A model generated the notes under the pieces. The model searched no databases. It worked only from the letters and a program-made list of their open reading frames with translations, and was not told the origin of the DNA. The translations under genes were made by a program, and so were the position numbers. DNA of 64,000 nt from Flavobacterium difficile (GTDB lineage: Bacteria > Bacteroidota > Bacteroidia > Flavobacteriales > Flavobacteriaceae): positions 496,001 to 560,000 of the forward strand of contig NZ_JAAJBT010000002.1 in assembly GCF_011392115.1 (NCBI RefSeq). The letters run 5' to 3'. Shown here piece by piece: positions 53,509-61,979 of the stretch (positions within the stretch are counted from its first letter, which is position 1; each line of letters starts with the position of its first letter).

Positions 53509-55452
53509 ATGAACTTTATAACAAATACAATCAATATACAATCAATAGTAGAAAAAAACTTTGAATTTTTAATACCTGTTTATCAACGTCCTTATGTTTG
53601 GGATGATACAGAAATAAAAAAATTGTTAGAAGATTTAAAACATAATTTTGAAGTTAACACAACTGAATATTTTGTTGGAAATACTTATGCCATAAAATCA
53701 AATAATGAAAACAAACCCAATCAATATGAAGTAATAGATGGACAACAACGTTTTACAACATTTTGGCTAATTTCTTTATGTTTTGAATTATTAAATGTTA
53801 AAACGAAATTAACCGAATACTTAAGAATTGAAAAAAACAAAGACATTCGCTTTGATTTTGATATTAGAAAAGAAGTTTACGAATATCTAAAAGGGCAATT
53901 AGATGGTTCAGCACATAGAAGATTTGAAAATGTTGAAAAACTTGAATTTTTAAAAAACATTGCTGCTGGTATTGAGACAATTAAAGGGATATTAAATTCA
54001 AGTACAGCAAGCCAAAATAAAATAAACTTGGAAGCTTTTGGAGATTATATCTATGAAAAAGTGATGTTTGTTTTTAATGAAGCACCTGAAAATACTGATT
54101 TAAACGCCTTGTTTGTTGCACTTGGAACTAGCGGTATACAATTGCAACAATCAGATATTCTTAAAGCTAGACTATTAGATAAAATAATCGAAAAAGATAA
54201 AAGAATTATTTATGCAAAAATTTGGGAAGCTTGCGAAAACATGAATAATTATTTTGAAAGTAATGTTAAAATTTCATTTCCATATGACACCAGCAAAGTG
54301 ACTGAAATTGATTTTAAAAAATATAATGCAGAAAAATTCAATTACAATTCGGATTTCGAAGAATTAAATATTGAAAAAGCTATTACTATTTCAGAAATAA
54401 TAGAACTTGATACAAGCGTAGAAATAAAAACAAAAAACAAATCTAATAGTAATACCGAATGTCGTTCTATTATCACATTTAATTTGTTTTTGTTACACGC
54501 TTTGCGAATTTTCAAAAAACAAATTCATTCAAATAATGATATTATTTCTATGGATAGTAAGAAATTATTAGAAATTTTTGACCACGAGAAGCAAGTTTTT
54601 AAAAATGAAAATGTAGAAGTAACCAGTAAAAATGTTAAAGATTTCTTTGAATTACTCTGGCAAATCAGATACAATTTTGACAAACACATTGTAAAATGGT
54701 TAAAAGACGAAGATGAAAGTACAGATGAAGATGAAAAACTACTTTTATCATATATCAATACTTCTAAAAATAACGATAAATCATATTTTTCAAGAAGCGA
54801 AAAAGAATTTTCAAGCATTCAAATGTTACAATCGGTTTTGTATTTTAATAATATGCCTACTCAATTTTGGTTAACACCTTTTTTAAGTTTTTTAATTGAA
54901 AATCATACAGTAACAGATGTTTCTATTTTAAAAGAATTAGAAAAAATAGACAATATTATGATTCCAGGTAACAAAAAAGAAATGACTTGGAATATTTTAA
55001 ATAATCAATTTTTGATGCCAAATTTTGAAAAAATAGCTTCAGATTTAAATATAAGTAGAGGCACTAGTTTTGATCATTACTGGTTTTATAAATTAGAATA
55101 TTTACTTTGGAAAAATTGGGATAAAAATGATCCAATGTTCAAAAAATATCGAATTACTTCAAAAAATTCTATTGAACATGTTTTTCCCCAAAATGAAGAA
55201 AATAAAAGTAAACTATTGAATATGAATTATTTGGATTCTTTTGGAAATCTAGCTTTGCTTTCGGTAAGTCAAAATTCTTCTTATAGTAATCAAGATGTAA
55301 ACAAGAAGAGAATTGATTTTTATAACAAATCAACTTTTGATTCTTTAAAACTAGCTAAAATTTACTCCAAAGATTCTTGGAATTCTGAAGAAATTAAACA
55401 CCATCAAGAAGAAATGATTTTAATCCTTAATGATCATTACAACAATCTATGA
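53509..55452 (+). CDS. DUF262-DUF1524 (GmrSD-like) HNH nuclease
   Basis: 647 residues. DUF262: FLIPVYQRPYVWDDTEIKKLL (in parts), YFVGNTYAI, VIDGQQRFTTFWLI. C-terminal DUF1524 at ~545-610: SIEHVFPQNEENKSK with the HNH histidine, then FGNLALLSVSQNSSYSN. This is the layout of GmrSD-type modification-dependent restriction enzymes. The stop overlaps the next gene's start (ATGA). The two DUF262 proteins may form one complex, with this one carrying the nuclease. Confidence 0.87.
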   Translation: MNFITNTINIQSIVEKNFEFLIPVYQRPYVWDDTEIKKLLEDLKHNFEVNTTEYFVGNTYAIKSNNENKPNQYEVIDGQQRFTTFWLISLCFELLNVKTKLTEYLRIEKNKDIRFDFDIRKEVYEYLKGQLDGSAHRRFENVEKLEFLKNIAAGIETIKGILNSSTASQNKINLEAFGDYIYEKVMFVFNEAPENTDLNALFVALGTSGIQLQQSDILKARLLDKIIEKDKRIIYAKIWEACENMNNYFESNVKISFPYDTSKVTEIDFKKYNAEKFNYNSDFEELNIEKAITISEIIELDTSVEIKTKNKSNSNTECRSIITFNLFLLHALRIFKKQIHSNNDIISMDSKKLLEIFDHEKQVFKNENVEVTSKNVKDFFELLWQIRYNFDKHIVKWLKDEDESTDEDEKLLLSYINTSKNNDKSYFSRSEKEFSSIQMLQSVLYFNNMPTQFWLTPFLSFLIENHTVTDVSILKELEKIDNIMIPGNKKEMTWNILNNQFLMPNFEKIASDLNISRGTSFDHYWFYKLEYLLWKNWDKNDPMFKKYRITSKNSIEHVFPQNEENKSKLLNMNYLDSFGNLALLSVSQNSSYSNQDVNKKRIDFYNKSTFDSLKLAKIYSKDSWNSEEIKHHQEEMILILNDHYNNL

Positions 55453-56075
55453 AATTCATAATCATTTCTGACACCCACGAACAACATAAAAACTTGACTT
55501 TACCAATAGGTGATGTCATCATTCATGCGGGTGATATAAGTCAACGTGGTAAAGAAAGTGAAATTTTAGATTTTCTGAATTGGTTTAAAGACTTAGATTT
55601 CAAGTACAAATTTTTCATTGCAGGTAACCACGATTTCTTTTTTGAAGCAACTTTAGAAAAAGACATTCAAAAGATCATTCCAGAAACCATTATTTATTTA
55701 TATAACAGTGGAGTAGAAGTAGAACATATTAAAATATGGGGTTCTCCAATAACACCTAATTTTTTTGATTTAGCATTTAATAGTGATAGAAGTGAATCCA
55801 TTTCTAAACATTGAGAACTGATACCTTCAGACACAGATATTTTAATTACTCATGGTCCCGCATATGGTCAACTAGATAAAACCACACGTGGAGAAAATGT
55901 TGGATGTGAAGATTTATTACATACTATTGAAAGTGTACAACCAAAAGTTCATATATGTGGACATATACACGAAGGTTATGGACAAACCACTTTATCGAAA
56001 ACAAAGTTTATAAATGCTTCTGTACTTAATGAAAAGTATGGTTTAACGAATTCGCCAATAACTTTTGAGCTTTAA
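55449..56075 (+). pseudogene. Metallophosphoesterase interrupted by one in-frame TGA
   Basis: The frame from 55449 encodes a calcineurin-like phosphoesterase: ISDTHEQHKNL, IIHAGDISQRG, FIAGNHDFFF, then after the TGA (55812-55814), ILITHGPAYGQLD, and HICGHIHEGYG. The stop lies in the usual KHWELIP sequence: H-stop-ELIP, so TGG (Trp) to TGA is the simplest change. The rest of the frame is intact through a TAA at 56073-56075 (208 codons). It may be a recent mutation, a sequencing error or stop readthrough. It overlaps the DUF262-DUF1524 stop. Confidence 0.85.
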
Positions 56076-56088
56076 ATATTATCTTAAT

Positions 56089-56114
56089 GGCACTTTTTTA
56101 AGTGTCGTTTTTTT
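56089..56114 (+). terminator. Terminator after the phosphoesterase gene
   Basis: Stem GGCACTT / AAGTGTC (one G-T pair) with a 4-nt loop, then G and a run of T. It ends the first transcription unit of the WYL island; the next gene has its own promoter motif. Confidence 0.7.
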
Positions 56115-56132
56115 ATGCAATAAATTTATAAC

Positions 56133-56165
56133 GCCGCCCTTTGTCTGATGCTCCAAGTAATTTTG
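56133..56165 (+). promoter_or_regulatory. GCCG-TTTGTC promoter motif before the FtsZ C-domain gene
   Basis: GCCGCCCTTTGTCTGATGC, TCCAAG, then the -7 box TAATTTTG (56158-56165). Nearly identical to the site at 56588 and aligned with that before the WYL gene. The start codon is 27 bases further. Confidence 0.65.
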
Positions 56166-56191
56166 TGTGATATAAACTTAAAAACAAAATT

Positions 56192-56578
56192 ATGGGACTT
56201 ATTCTTTCAGAAACTCTAAATATAGATTTTAAAAATATAATAAGTAATAATGATAACATTTTCATTGGTTCATCTGTTGTATCAGGAAATAATAGAGCTG
56301 AAAAAGCTATAAAAAAGGCTTTGCTTTCCCCTTTACACAAAGGTGCTACAATTACAAATAGTGAACATATAGTAGTGTTAATCAGTATTGGTTTGGAAGA
56401 AATGACTTTAGATGAAATAAGTGTAATCAGTGATTATGTCCAACAAGAATCAACCAATCAACCAAATATAATTTTGAATGTAACAGAAGATAATAATTTA
56501 GAAAATGCTATTGGAATTACCCTAATCGCTTCTGGTTTCAAAAGTAAAATAAATTTAACTGAAATTAATAACTCTTAA
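56192..56578 (+). CDS. Stand-alone FtsZ C-terminal-domain-like protein
   Basis: 128 residues resembling only the C-terminal half of FtsZ: IFIGSSVVSGNNRAEKAIKKAL, then SPLHKGATI, HIVVLISIGLEEMTLDEIS, NIILNVTEDNNLEN and AIGITLIASGF. These match the FtsZ T7-to-C-domain pattern G-x-NRA-x-x-A...AI.SPL, the DLTL-x-E helix and the final VT-IA-TGF strand. The GTP-binding N-terminal domain is absent. It may mimic or poison tubulin-like polymers; this is inference. It has its own WYL-type promoter. Confidence 0.72.
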   Translation: MGLILSETLNIDFKNIISNNDNIFIGSSVVSGNNRAEKAIKKALLSPLHKGATITNSEHIVVLISIGLEEMTLDEISVISDYVQQESTNQPNIILNVTEDNNLENAIGITLIASGFKSKINLTEINNS

Positions 56579-56587
56579 ATTTCAACT

Positions 56588-56620
56588 GCCGTACTTTGTC
56601 TGATGCTCTAAGTAATTTTG
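56588..56620 (+). promoter_or_regulatory. GCCG-TTTGTC promoter motif before the 56648 gene
   Basis: GCCGTACTTTGTCTGATGC, TCTAAG, then -7 box TAATTTTG (56613-56620). It differs from the 56133 site by four bases over 33. The start codon is 28 bases further. Confidence 0.65.
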
Positions 56621-56647
56621 TCTTATAACAATTAAAAACATAAAATT

Positions 56648-56878
56648 ATGGGACAAATGATCCAATTAGAAGAAGAGTTAATTCGCATCAACACTTCAAA
56701 AAACTGTATTGAATATTCAAACAATAATGTTAGAAGCTGGTATAATAGAAGCAGTGCATCTTCCATGATGGGAACCATGCAAGATTTAATTCACAATGGA
56801 AAAGAATTACTTGTTACGACATCAAAAGGGTTGTACTATTCAAATAATAAGGGAAGATCTTGGCATAAAAGAAGTTAA
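56648..56878 (+). CDS. Small Asp-box repeat protein
   Basis: 76 residues with two BNR/Asp-box-like repeats, YSNNNVRSWYNR and YSNNKGRSWHKR (S-x-N-x-G-x-x-W pattern), each preceded by a strand. The N-terminal MGQMIQLEEELIRINTSKN is a conserved opening I know from other Bacteroidota. It could be a two-strand sensor or adaptor; function unknown. It has a WYL-type promoter and ends five bases before the next start. Confidence 0.65.
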   Translation: MGQMIQLEEELIRINTSKNCIEYSNNNVRSWYNRSSASSMMGTMQDLIHNGKELLVTTSKGLYYSNNKGRSWHKRS

Positions 56879-56883
56879 TTGAT

Positions 56884-58029
56884 ATGATAGTTTATTACTG
56901 CTTTTTGGAGGTTTTTGATGAAGAAATCGGAAAATGGGAACATGTTAATAATCCCAATCAGCAACCTGAAGACTTACATTTTGGTCAGTTTTTTACTGAA
57001 ATGGATAGGGAAAGCTTGTTTTTCTTTTTTCTAGATGTAGAAAACCAACAGGAAGCAGTACTTTTTCCAAAATGGAAAGGTTTGCCAAATGACGTTTCTA
57101 ATTTTGTATTTAAAAATTATAATCATCTAGTAGAAGAAGTAAGTCTTTGTAATGTTGTATCCTATTTTGAATTAAATGAACTTTTAGATTTTAAATACGA
57201 TACCACGTTTAATCTTTATAAACTACCAAAATGGGAATACAAAAATTATAAGGAGTATAATTATGCCGATAAATTGAAACATAATAGGAAACAGATTTCT
57301 TATAAAAGTTATTTGGGAGATTCTTTTTTTGAAGACTTGAATGCTATTAAAAAACATGAACGTATTGGAAAGTGTCGAATAATTTATTTTGCAGATTCTG
57401 GAAATAGATGGCGTGAGGGTATAATTGAACCCGAACCTTATTTTAAAAGACATCATCATACAAAAATTGACTGTGATATAACCAAAGACGATTATGGTAA
57501 AATTGAATTATCGAATTATCTAATTCTGAGTAGTTTTATTGAAAAAAATGCCACAATTCAAAATGAAGAGGTTATTGAAAAGATGGAAAATTTGGGTATT
57601 AAAATAAGAAATGTTTTTTTAGATTATTTAAAAGGAATAATTCCCATTCAAGAGTATAATATAAACAACGCCCAATTAACGCAACAATTCTGGATTTTAG
57701 AAAAGCTTTATGCTTTTGGGTATCATAATGGTGTAGTTGATAATAAATCTATTGAAGATTTTTGTGGAGATTCTCCTATTTTTAATGATGGTGGTATCGA
57801 AGCAACGGAACATTTTTCACAGTATTCAAACTATGAAGATATTGAAGTGGATTGTGGTCGTTATGCATTTAAAAGTTTATTTGAATTTGAAAAATTCAAA
57901 TTAATTTTACGTGGCTTTTGTGAGAAATGGGAGGGAGAAATACAAATACTTTCCTGGTTGTTTTCAAGAATTAAAAAAACAGATAATTATGAAGATTTGC
58001 TTGAGGAACTTATGAAAAAATTAAACTAA
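56884..58029 (+). CDS. Protein of unknown function in the WYL island
   Basis: 381 residues, soluble, mixed alpha/beta. It begins MIVYYCFLEVFDEEIGKWEH and has a basic stretch (KWEYKNYKEYNYADKLKHNRKQ) and YFKRHHHTKIDCD with three histidines in a row. No recognised motif or signal. It is probably cotranscribed with the Asp-box protein (five-base gap). Possibly an effector or target of the island. Confidence 0.6.
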   Translation: MIVYYCFLEVFDEEIGKWEHVNNPNQQPEDLHFGQFFTEMDRESLFFFFLDVENQQEAVLFPKWKGLPNDVSNFVFKNYNHLVEEVSLCNVVSYFELNELLDFKYDTTFNLYKLPKWEYKNYKEYNYADKLKHNRKQISYKSYLGDSFFEDLNAIKKHERIGKCRIIYFADSGNRWREGIIEPEPYFKRHHHTKIDCDITKDDYGKIELSNYLILSSFIEKNATIQNEEVIEKMENLGIKIRNVFLDYLKGIIPIQEYNINNAQLTQQFWILEKLYAFGYHNGVVDNKSIEDFCGDSPIFNDGGIEATEHFSQYSNYEDIEVDCGRYAFKSLFEFEKFKLILRGFCEKWEGEIQILSWLFSRIKKTDNYEDLLEELMKKLN

Positions 58030-58229
58030 CTAAAGAGTCAACTATTTGGTATAGTAGTTTAAAAATTGAGTGTTACATATTTCTTTTGTTTTAACTAGTT
58101 TCAACAGCTATTAGCTCCCCTATAATTTTATTTTAATTATTTACTATTTGTTTGATAATTTAAAACAATTTGTAACCATAAATTCAAGTAGTATATTATA
58201 AAAGAAATTTTACTTAATCGGGGTTGTAT

Positions 58230-58505
58230 ACGGAAATCTGTAAAATATGTCTAAGTCAACATGCCGCTTCTTTTCTATTAGCAGTTCCGGTTGATCTACA
58301 AACGGTTTATATTGATATCTATCCGGATGTTAAGGATGGTATTAATTTATTGGTGTTTAAAGAAAAGGCTACATAGGCGTCAGAAAAGCTTTTAAGGGTT
58401 GAAAACAAGAATGATAGTGCTATAAATAATTTTGATTTATATTATAATGAAGAAGGAAGTTATTGTTCAACTTGTAAAAAAAAACACCTGCCTTTAGCAC
58501 TGTAA
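58230..58505 (+). pseudogene. Gene remnant with a degenerate ACGGA-type element
   Basis: The motif ACGGAAATCTGTAAAAT (58230-58246) is a one-mismatch copy of the palindrome before the Ter operon; no -7 box follows at the expected distance. A frame from 58260 (AASFLLAVPVDLQTVYIDI, continuing to a TAG at 58374 and then to a TAA at 58503) reads like broken coding sequence with CSTCKKKH near the end. The family is not recognised. The flanks 58030-58229 and 58506-58687 show nothing else. Confidence 0.35.
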
Positions 58506-58687
58506 TGTTTTGGATTTAGAGAGAATATCCTTCCAATCCAATGCGTTTTTTTATGAGGTACCATTTCAAATTCTTTAGGTTTATGTTTGAAAAATCTTTA
58601 TGTTAAAAAAACTACTACCTTAAAAACAAAATTATATCATTTTATTTTTATATTTTTGTTGTAAATAACAAGCATTATGTGCTTTTA

Positions 58688-59044
58688 ATGTGGTTTATGA
58701 TGGATATTTCAAGCAAAAACTGGTTAGAAATGAATGATAACGCGCTGATAGAAACGATTGGAGCTTTCGTAAAACACCATCGTTTAGCGCAAAATAAAAC
58801 TCAGCAGCAACTAGCTACAGCAGCTGGTATCAATCGTTCTACAGTGACCCAAATAGAAAATGGTGGGAAAATCAACTTGCAATCTTTATTGCAAGTACTG
58901 AGAGTGTTACACTTGCTACATGTGATGGATAGCTTCAACATACAAGAACAAGTAAGTCCGTTACAATTGGCTAAGTTGGAGCAGCAAAAGCGAAAAAGAG
59001 CTCGAAACACAGATAACAACCGTCCGAAAAAATCCGATTGGTAA
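58688..59044 (+). CDS. hipB: HipB-like antitoxin (HTH_XRE)
   Basis: 118 residues from the ATG at 58688; an in-frame GTG nine bases earlier and ATGs at 58697/58700 are alternatives. XRE helix-turn-helix: HHRLAQNKTQQQLATAAGINRSTVTQIENGGKINLQSLLQVLRVL (seen in parts). A basic tail (KRKRARNTDNNRPKKSDW) may contact DNA. It overlaps hipA by seven bases. It should bind its own promoter and neutralise HipA. Confidence 0.85.
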   Translation: MWFMMDISSKNWLEMNDNALIETIGAFVKHHRLAQNKTQQQLATAAGINRSTVTQIENGGKINLQSLLQVLRVLHLLHVMDSFNIQEQVSPLQLAKLEQQKRKRARNTDNNRPKKSDW

Positions 59045-60336
59045 TGATAACAACTGCATTTGTGAAAATTTGGGGAGAAACAGTAGGGGCAGTGGCTTGG
59101 GATGTCAACTCAGGTACAGCAAGTTTCGAATATGACCCTAAATTCATAGCTCAGAAAATAGATTTGGCACCTTTAAAAATGCCAATTTTAAATGGGTTAA
59201 ATAGAATTTTCTCTTTTCCAGAACTACGAAACACAAAAACTTTCAAAGGCTTACCAGGATTGTTAGCAGATGTTTTACCAGACGATTATGGTAACCAATT
59301 GATCAATACTTGGTTGGCACAAAACGGTCGTCCTGAAAACAGTATGAATCCGGTTGAAATGTTATGTTTCATTGGATCGCGAGGAATGGGAGCACTTGAA
59401 TTTGAACCCTCAATGTTAAAAGTAAATAAAAGAGCCTTTGATATTGAAGTCGCTGAATTAATTCAAATGTCACAAAAAATGCTAACTAAAAGAGAAGCAT
59501 TTGAAACGAATTTAGCCAAAGACGAGCAACAAGCCATGTTGGATATCCTTAAGATTGGAACTTCTGCAGGTGGGGCAAGGCCAAAAGCTATTATAGCTTA
59601 TAATGAAAAAACGGGGCAAGTGAAATCAGGTCAAACGTTAGCACCTAAAGGTTTTGAACATTGGTTACTAAAATTAGATTCCATAAGCGATGTACAATTT
59701 GGAGAAAGCAGCGGTTTCGGTAGAGTAGAAATGGCGTATTATTTGATGGCTAAAGCCTGCCAAATCGATATGATGGAATCCAGTTTGTTGGAAGAAAACG
59801 GAAGGGCTCATTTTATGACGAAACGTTTTGATAGAGAAGGAGGGGACCAAAAATACCATGTCCAAACATTGTGTGCGATGCAGCACTATGATTTTAATCA
59901 AATTACAAGTTTTAGTTACGAGCAATTATTTCAAACCATGCGTATGTTGCGATTACCCTATCCGCAAGCAGTGCAAATGTTTAGAAGAATGGTATTCAAT
60001 GTAATCGCAAGAAATTGTGATGACCATACCAAAAACTTTGCTTTTCGACTAAAAAAAGATTTAGAATGGGAATTGACTCCGGCTTACGATGTTTGTTTTG
60101 CTTATCGTCCCGATAGCAATTGGGTCAGCCAACACAATTTAAGCATTAACGGTAAAAGAACCCATATCACAAGAGATGATCTTATGGCAGTGGCGAAATC
60201 CATGAACATCAAAAAAGCAAATCGAATCATTGACGAAATTAATGAAACCGTCAACAATTGGTTCACTTTTGCTGCGCAAGTTAAGGTGGATGAAAAGTTA
60301 AAAGTCGAAATTGGAAATGCACATTTAATCCTGTAG
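59038..60336 (+). CDS. hipA: HipA-like serine/threonine kinase toxin
   Basis: 432 residues. Features: GTASFEYDPKFI and LPGLLADVLPDDYGNQLI (HipA N1 and couple domain), GTSAGGARPKAIIAY (P loop-like), HFMTKRFDRE (ATP binding), RNCDDHTKNFAF (catalytic Asp) and WELTPAYDVCFAY (metal-binding Asp). Such kinases phosphorylate tRNA-synthetase or related targets and cause dormancy. It is longer than E. coli HipA only at the N terminus. Coupled to hipB. Confidence 0.9.
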   Translation: MVMITTAFVKIWGETVGAVAWDVNSGTASFEYDPKFIAQKIDLAPLKMPILNGLNRIFSFPELRNTKTFKGLPGLLADVLPDDYGNQLINTWLAQNGRPENSMNPVEMLCFIGSRGMGALEFEPSMLKVNKRAFDIEVAELIQMSQKMLTKREAFETNLAKDEQQAMLDILKIGTSAGGARPKAIIAYNEKTGQVKSGQTLAPKGFEHWLLKLDSISDVQFGESSGFGRVEMAYYLMAKACQIDMMESSLLEENGRAHFMTKRFDREGGDQKYHVQTLCAMQHYDFNQITSFSYEQLFQTMRMLRLPYPQAVQMFRRMVFNVIARNCDDHTKNFAFRLKKDLEWELTPAYDVCFAYRPDSNWVSQHNLSINGKRTHITRDDLMAVAKSMNIKKANRIIDEINETVNNWFTFAAQVKVDEKLKVEIGNAHLIL

Positions 60337-60640
60337 TTATTTTAAGAAATAAATAAAAATACTATAGAATAAAATGGATGTGTTGTATTACAAAATACCA
60401 CTTTATTTAACAAAATCAGTATTGGATTATATCTAAAGCACTACAACAAGAATTAGACTATTATTTGTGATTTTTCACTACACTTACAAGATTTAAAGCT
60501 GTTTTAAATTATACCCTCTCAGTACAACTGCAAGAATTGTTGTTCACTTCCTCATGAAAATTAGCAAGCTACTTAATGACTTCCACTTTTTGGGCAATGA
60601 TAGAGCAGTAACCCTTACGAATAAATTTTCAATCAACGTT

Positions 60641-60684
60641 ACGGGAAATCCGTAAAATTATTTTTTTTTATACTCTTATTTTTG
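60641..60684 (+). promoter_or_regulatory. ACGG-palindrome and promoter of the HsdR_N-like gene
   Basis: ACGG-GAAAT-CCGT (60641-60653) followed by AAAATTA and a T run, then the -7 box TATTTTTG (60677-60684), 36 bases from the element's start. It is the same arrangement as at 39842. A ~125-base leader precedes the gene at 60811. The rest of 60337-60810 has no visible gene. Confidence 0.6.
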
Positions 60685-60810
60685 AAAACAGCTTGTTTCA
60701 CATAAGAATAGTGAAGTACTCATAGTCAAAAATCGATTTGAAGCAAGCTAAAACCGGTTTAAAAATCCGATTTAAGAAGCTACCAACCACTGAAAAGCAT
60801 AGCATAAGAA

Positions 60811-61332
60811 ATGATTGAATTCAATTTGGACAAATATTTGCCAAAAATAGTTTGGCAGGCCCAAGGCGCACAAAAATACCTTTGTAAGGTTAGAAAAATA
60901 TTACTAAACGTGACACCTGAGGAAACAAGGCGACAAGCTTTTTTAACTTATTTGATTGAAGAACAAAAGGTACCAGAACAGCAGTTGTTAGTGGAGGTTC
61001 CCTTGCCAAACCAACAAAATAAAATTGATATTTTAGTATTGGATGCTACTAATGCTCCACTTATCATTTATGAATGGTATAATGAAGCAGAAAAGGCAGC
61101 TACTAGCGCAATATCAACAGCAATAAAGTACTATGAAACCCTTCATACTATTGATTATGTTGGTGTAGTAAAAGGCAATCAGATTGATTTGGTGAGTTTT
61201 GTACACAATAGAGAAGAAGTGTTTGTGGTGAAGTATACCCAACACCCTACATATAGCAACTTGTGTAAAGGGAATGCCAATCCTTTCATTCAAACTCAAC
61301 CCCTAAGAGATTTCTTACATCCCTTGCACTAG
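60811..61332 (+). CDS. HsdR N-terminal-domain-like protein, catalytic lysine missing
   Basis: 173 residues resembling the HSDR_N_2 nuclease fold: ETRRQAFLTYLIEEQKVPEQQLLVEVPL (in parts), KIDILVLD with the Asp, APLIIYEWYNEAEKA. In active members the last strand reads E-x-K; here it is E-W-Y, so the lysine is lost. The rest of the protein is intact, so it may bind rather than cut DNA. It stands alone under the ACGG-type promoter. Confidence 0.7.
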   Translation: MIEFNLDKYLPKIVWQAQGAQKYLCKVRKILLNVTPEETRRQAFLTYLIEEQKVPEQQLLVEVPLPNQQNKIDILVLDATNAPLIIYEWYNEAEKAATSAISTAIKYYETLHTIDYVGVVKGNQIDLVSFVHNREEVFVVKYTQHPTYSNLCKGNANPFIQTQPLRDFLHPLH

Positions 61333-61979
61333 GAAAATACTATAACCGACAACTATCATTGCAGGAAACGAGCAAATTTTATTTGAAATAAATACCGAAA
61401 AGCACTTGCTAATGTTGAGGTAGTTGTTGATTAGCCCAGCAGAAATGTCTTAGGATACTCTTGATTTAAATTTGCACTCGGGTTGATTAGCCGTATTAGT
61501 TACTTTGTAAAAATTGTCATAGTAAAAAGTGTTTCGTGTGTTTTGAGATTTCAGATGGTATAGATTGTCAAATCGTTATAAACACTCATAAAACACCCAA
61601 AAAAAACTATTAATTTGAATACCAAGTTAAGATTGCATTTCGGATTCTGTTTTCGATAATAGTAATTGTTTGTAGTATCTCACAACAACTGCCGTATCTA
61701 ACAGAATATTATAATTGAAAAATGTGGTTGCATTTCCATTAAAAAGATAACTTAATAGCTGGTACATCCCTAATAAATCCTATATTAGTGGTGCATTTGA
61801 AATTAAAGTCACTTATTTCTAAAAAGAGCGTGGTTTTCATGCAACCAATAAAACTTTTTTTCAATTTCTATCCTACCATGGAAGCAAAAGTGTAGCGAGA
61901 AGTTTTCTTCATAAATTGTAGCAGGTGGTAGGAGAAAAGGTTAATTAAAAGAATAGATTCGAATCCTAAAAAAAAAGAA
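61333..61979. other. 647-bp gap without a gene
   Basis: AT-rich with no supported gene. Possible structures: CCTACCA / TGGTAGG (61872, 61927) and a TGGTTGCAT / ATGCAACCA pair (~61725 and ~61838), both weak. It may hold decayed genes. Confidence 0.5.
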
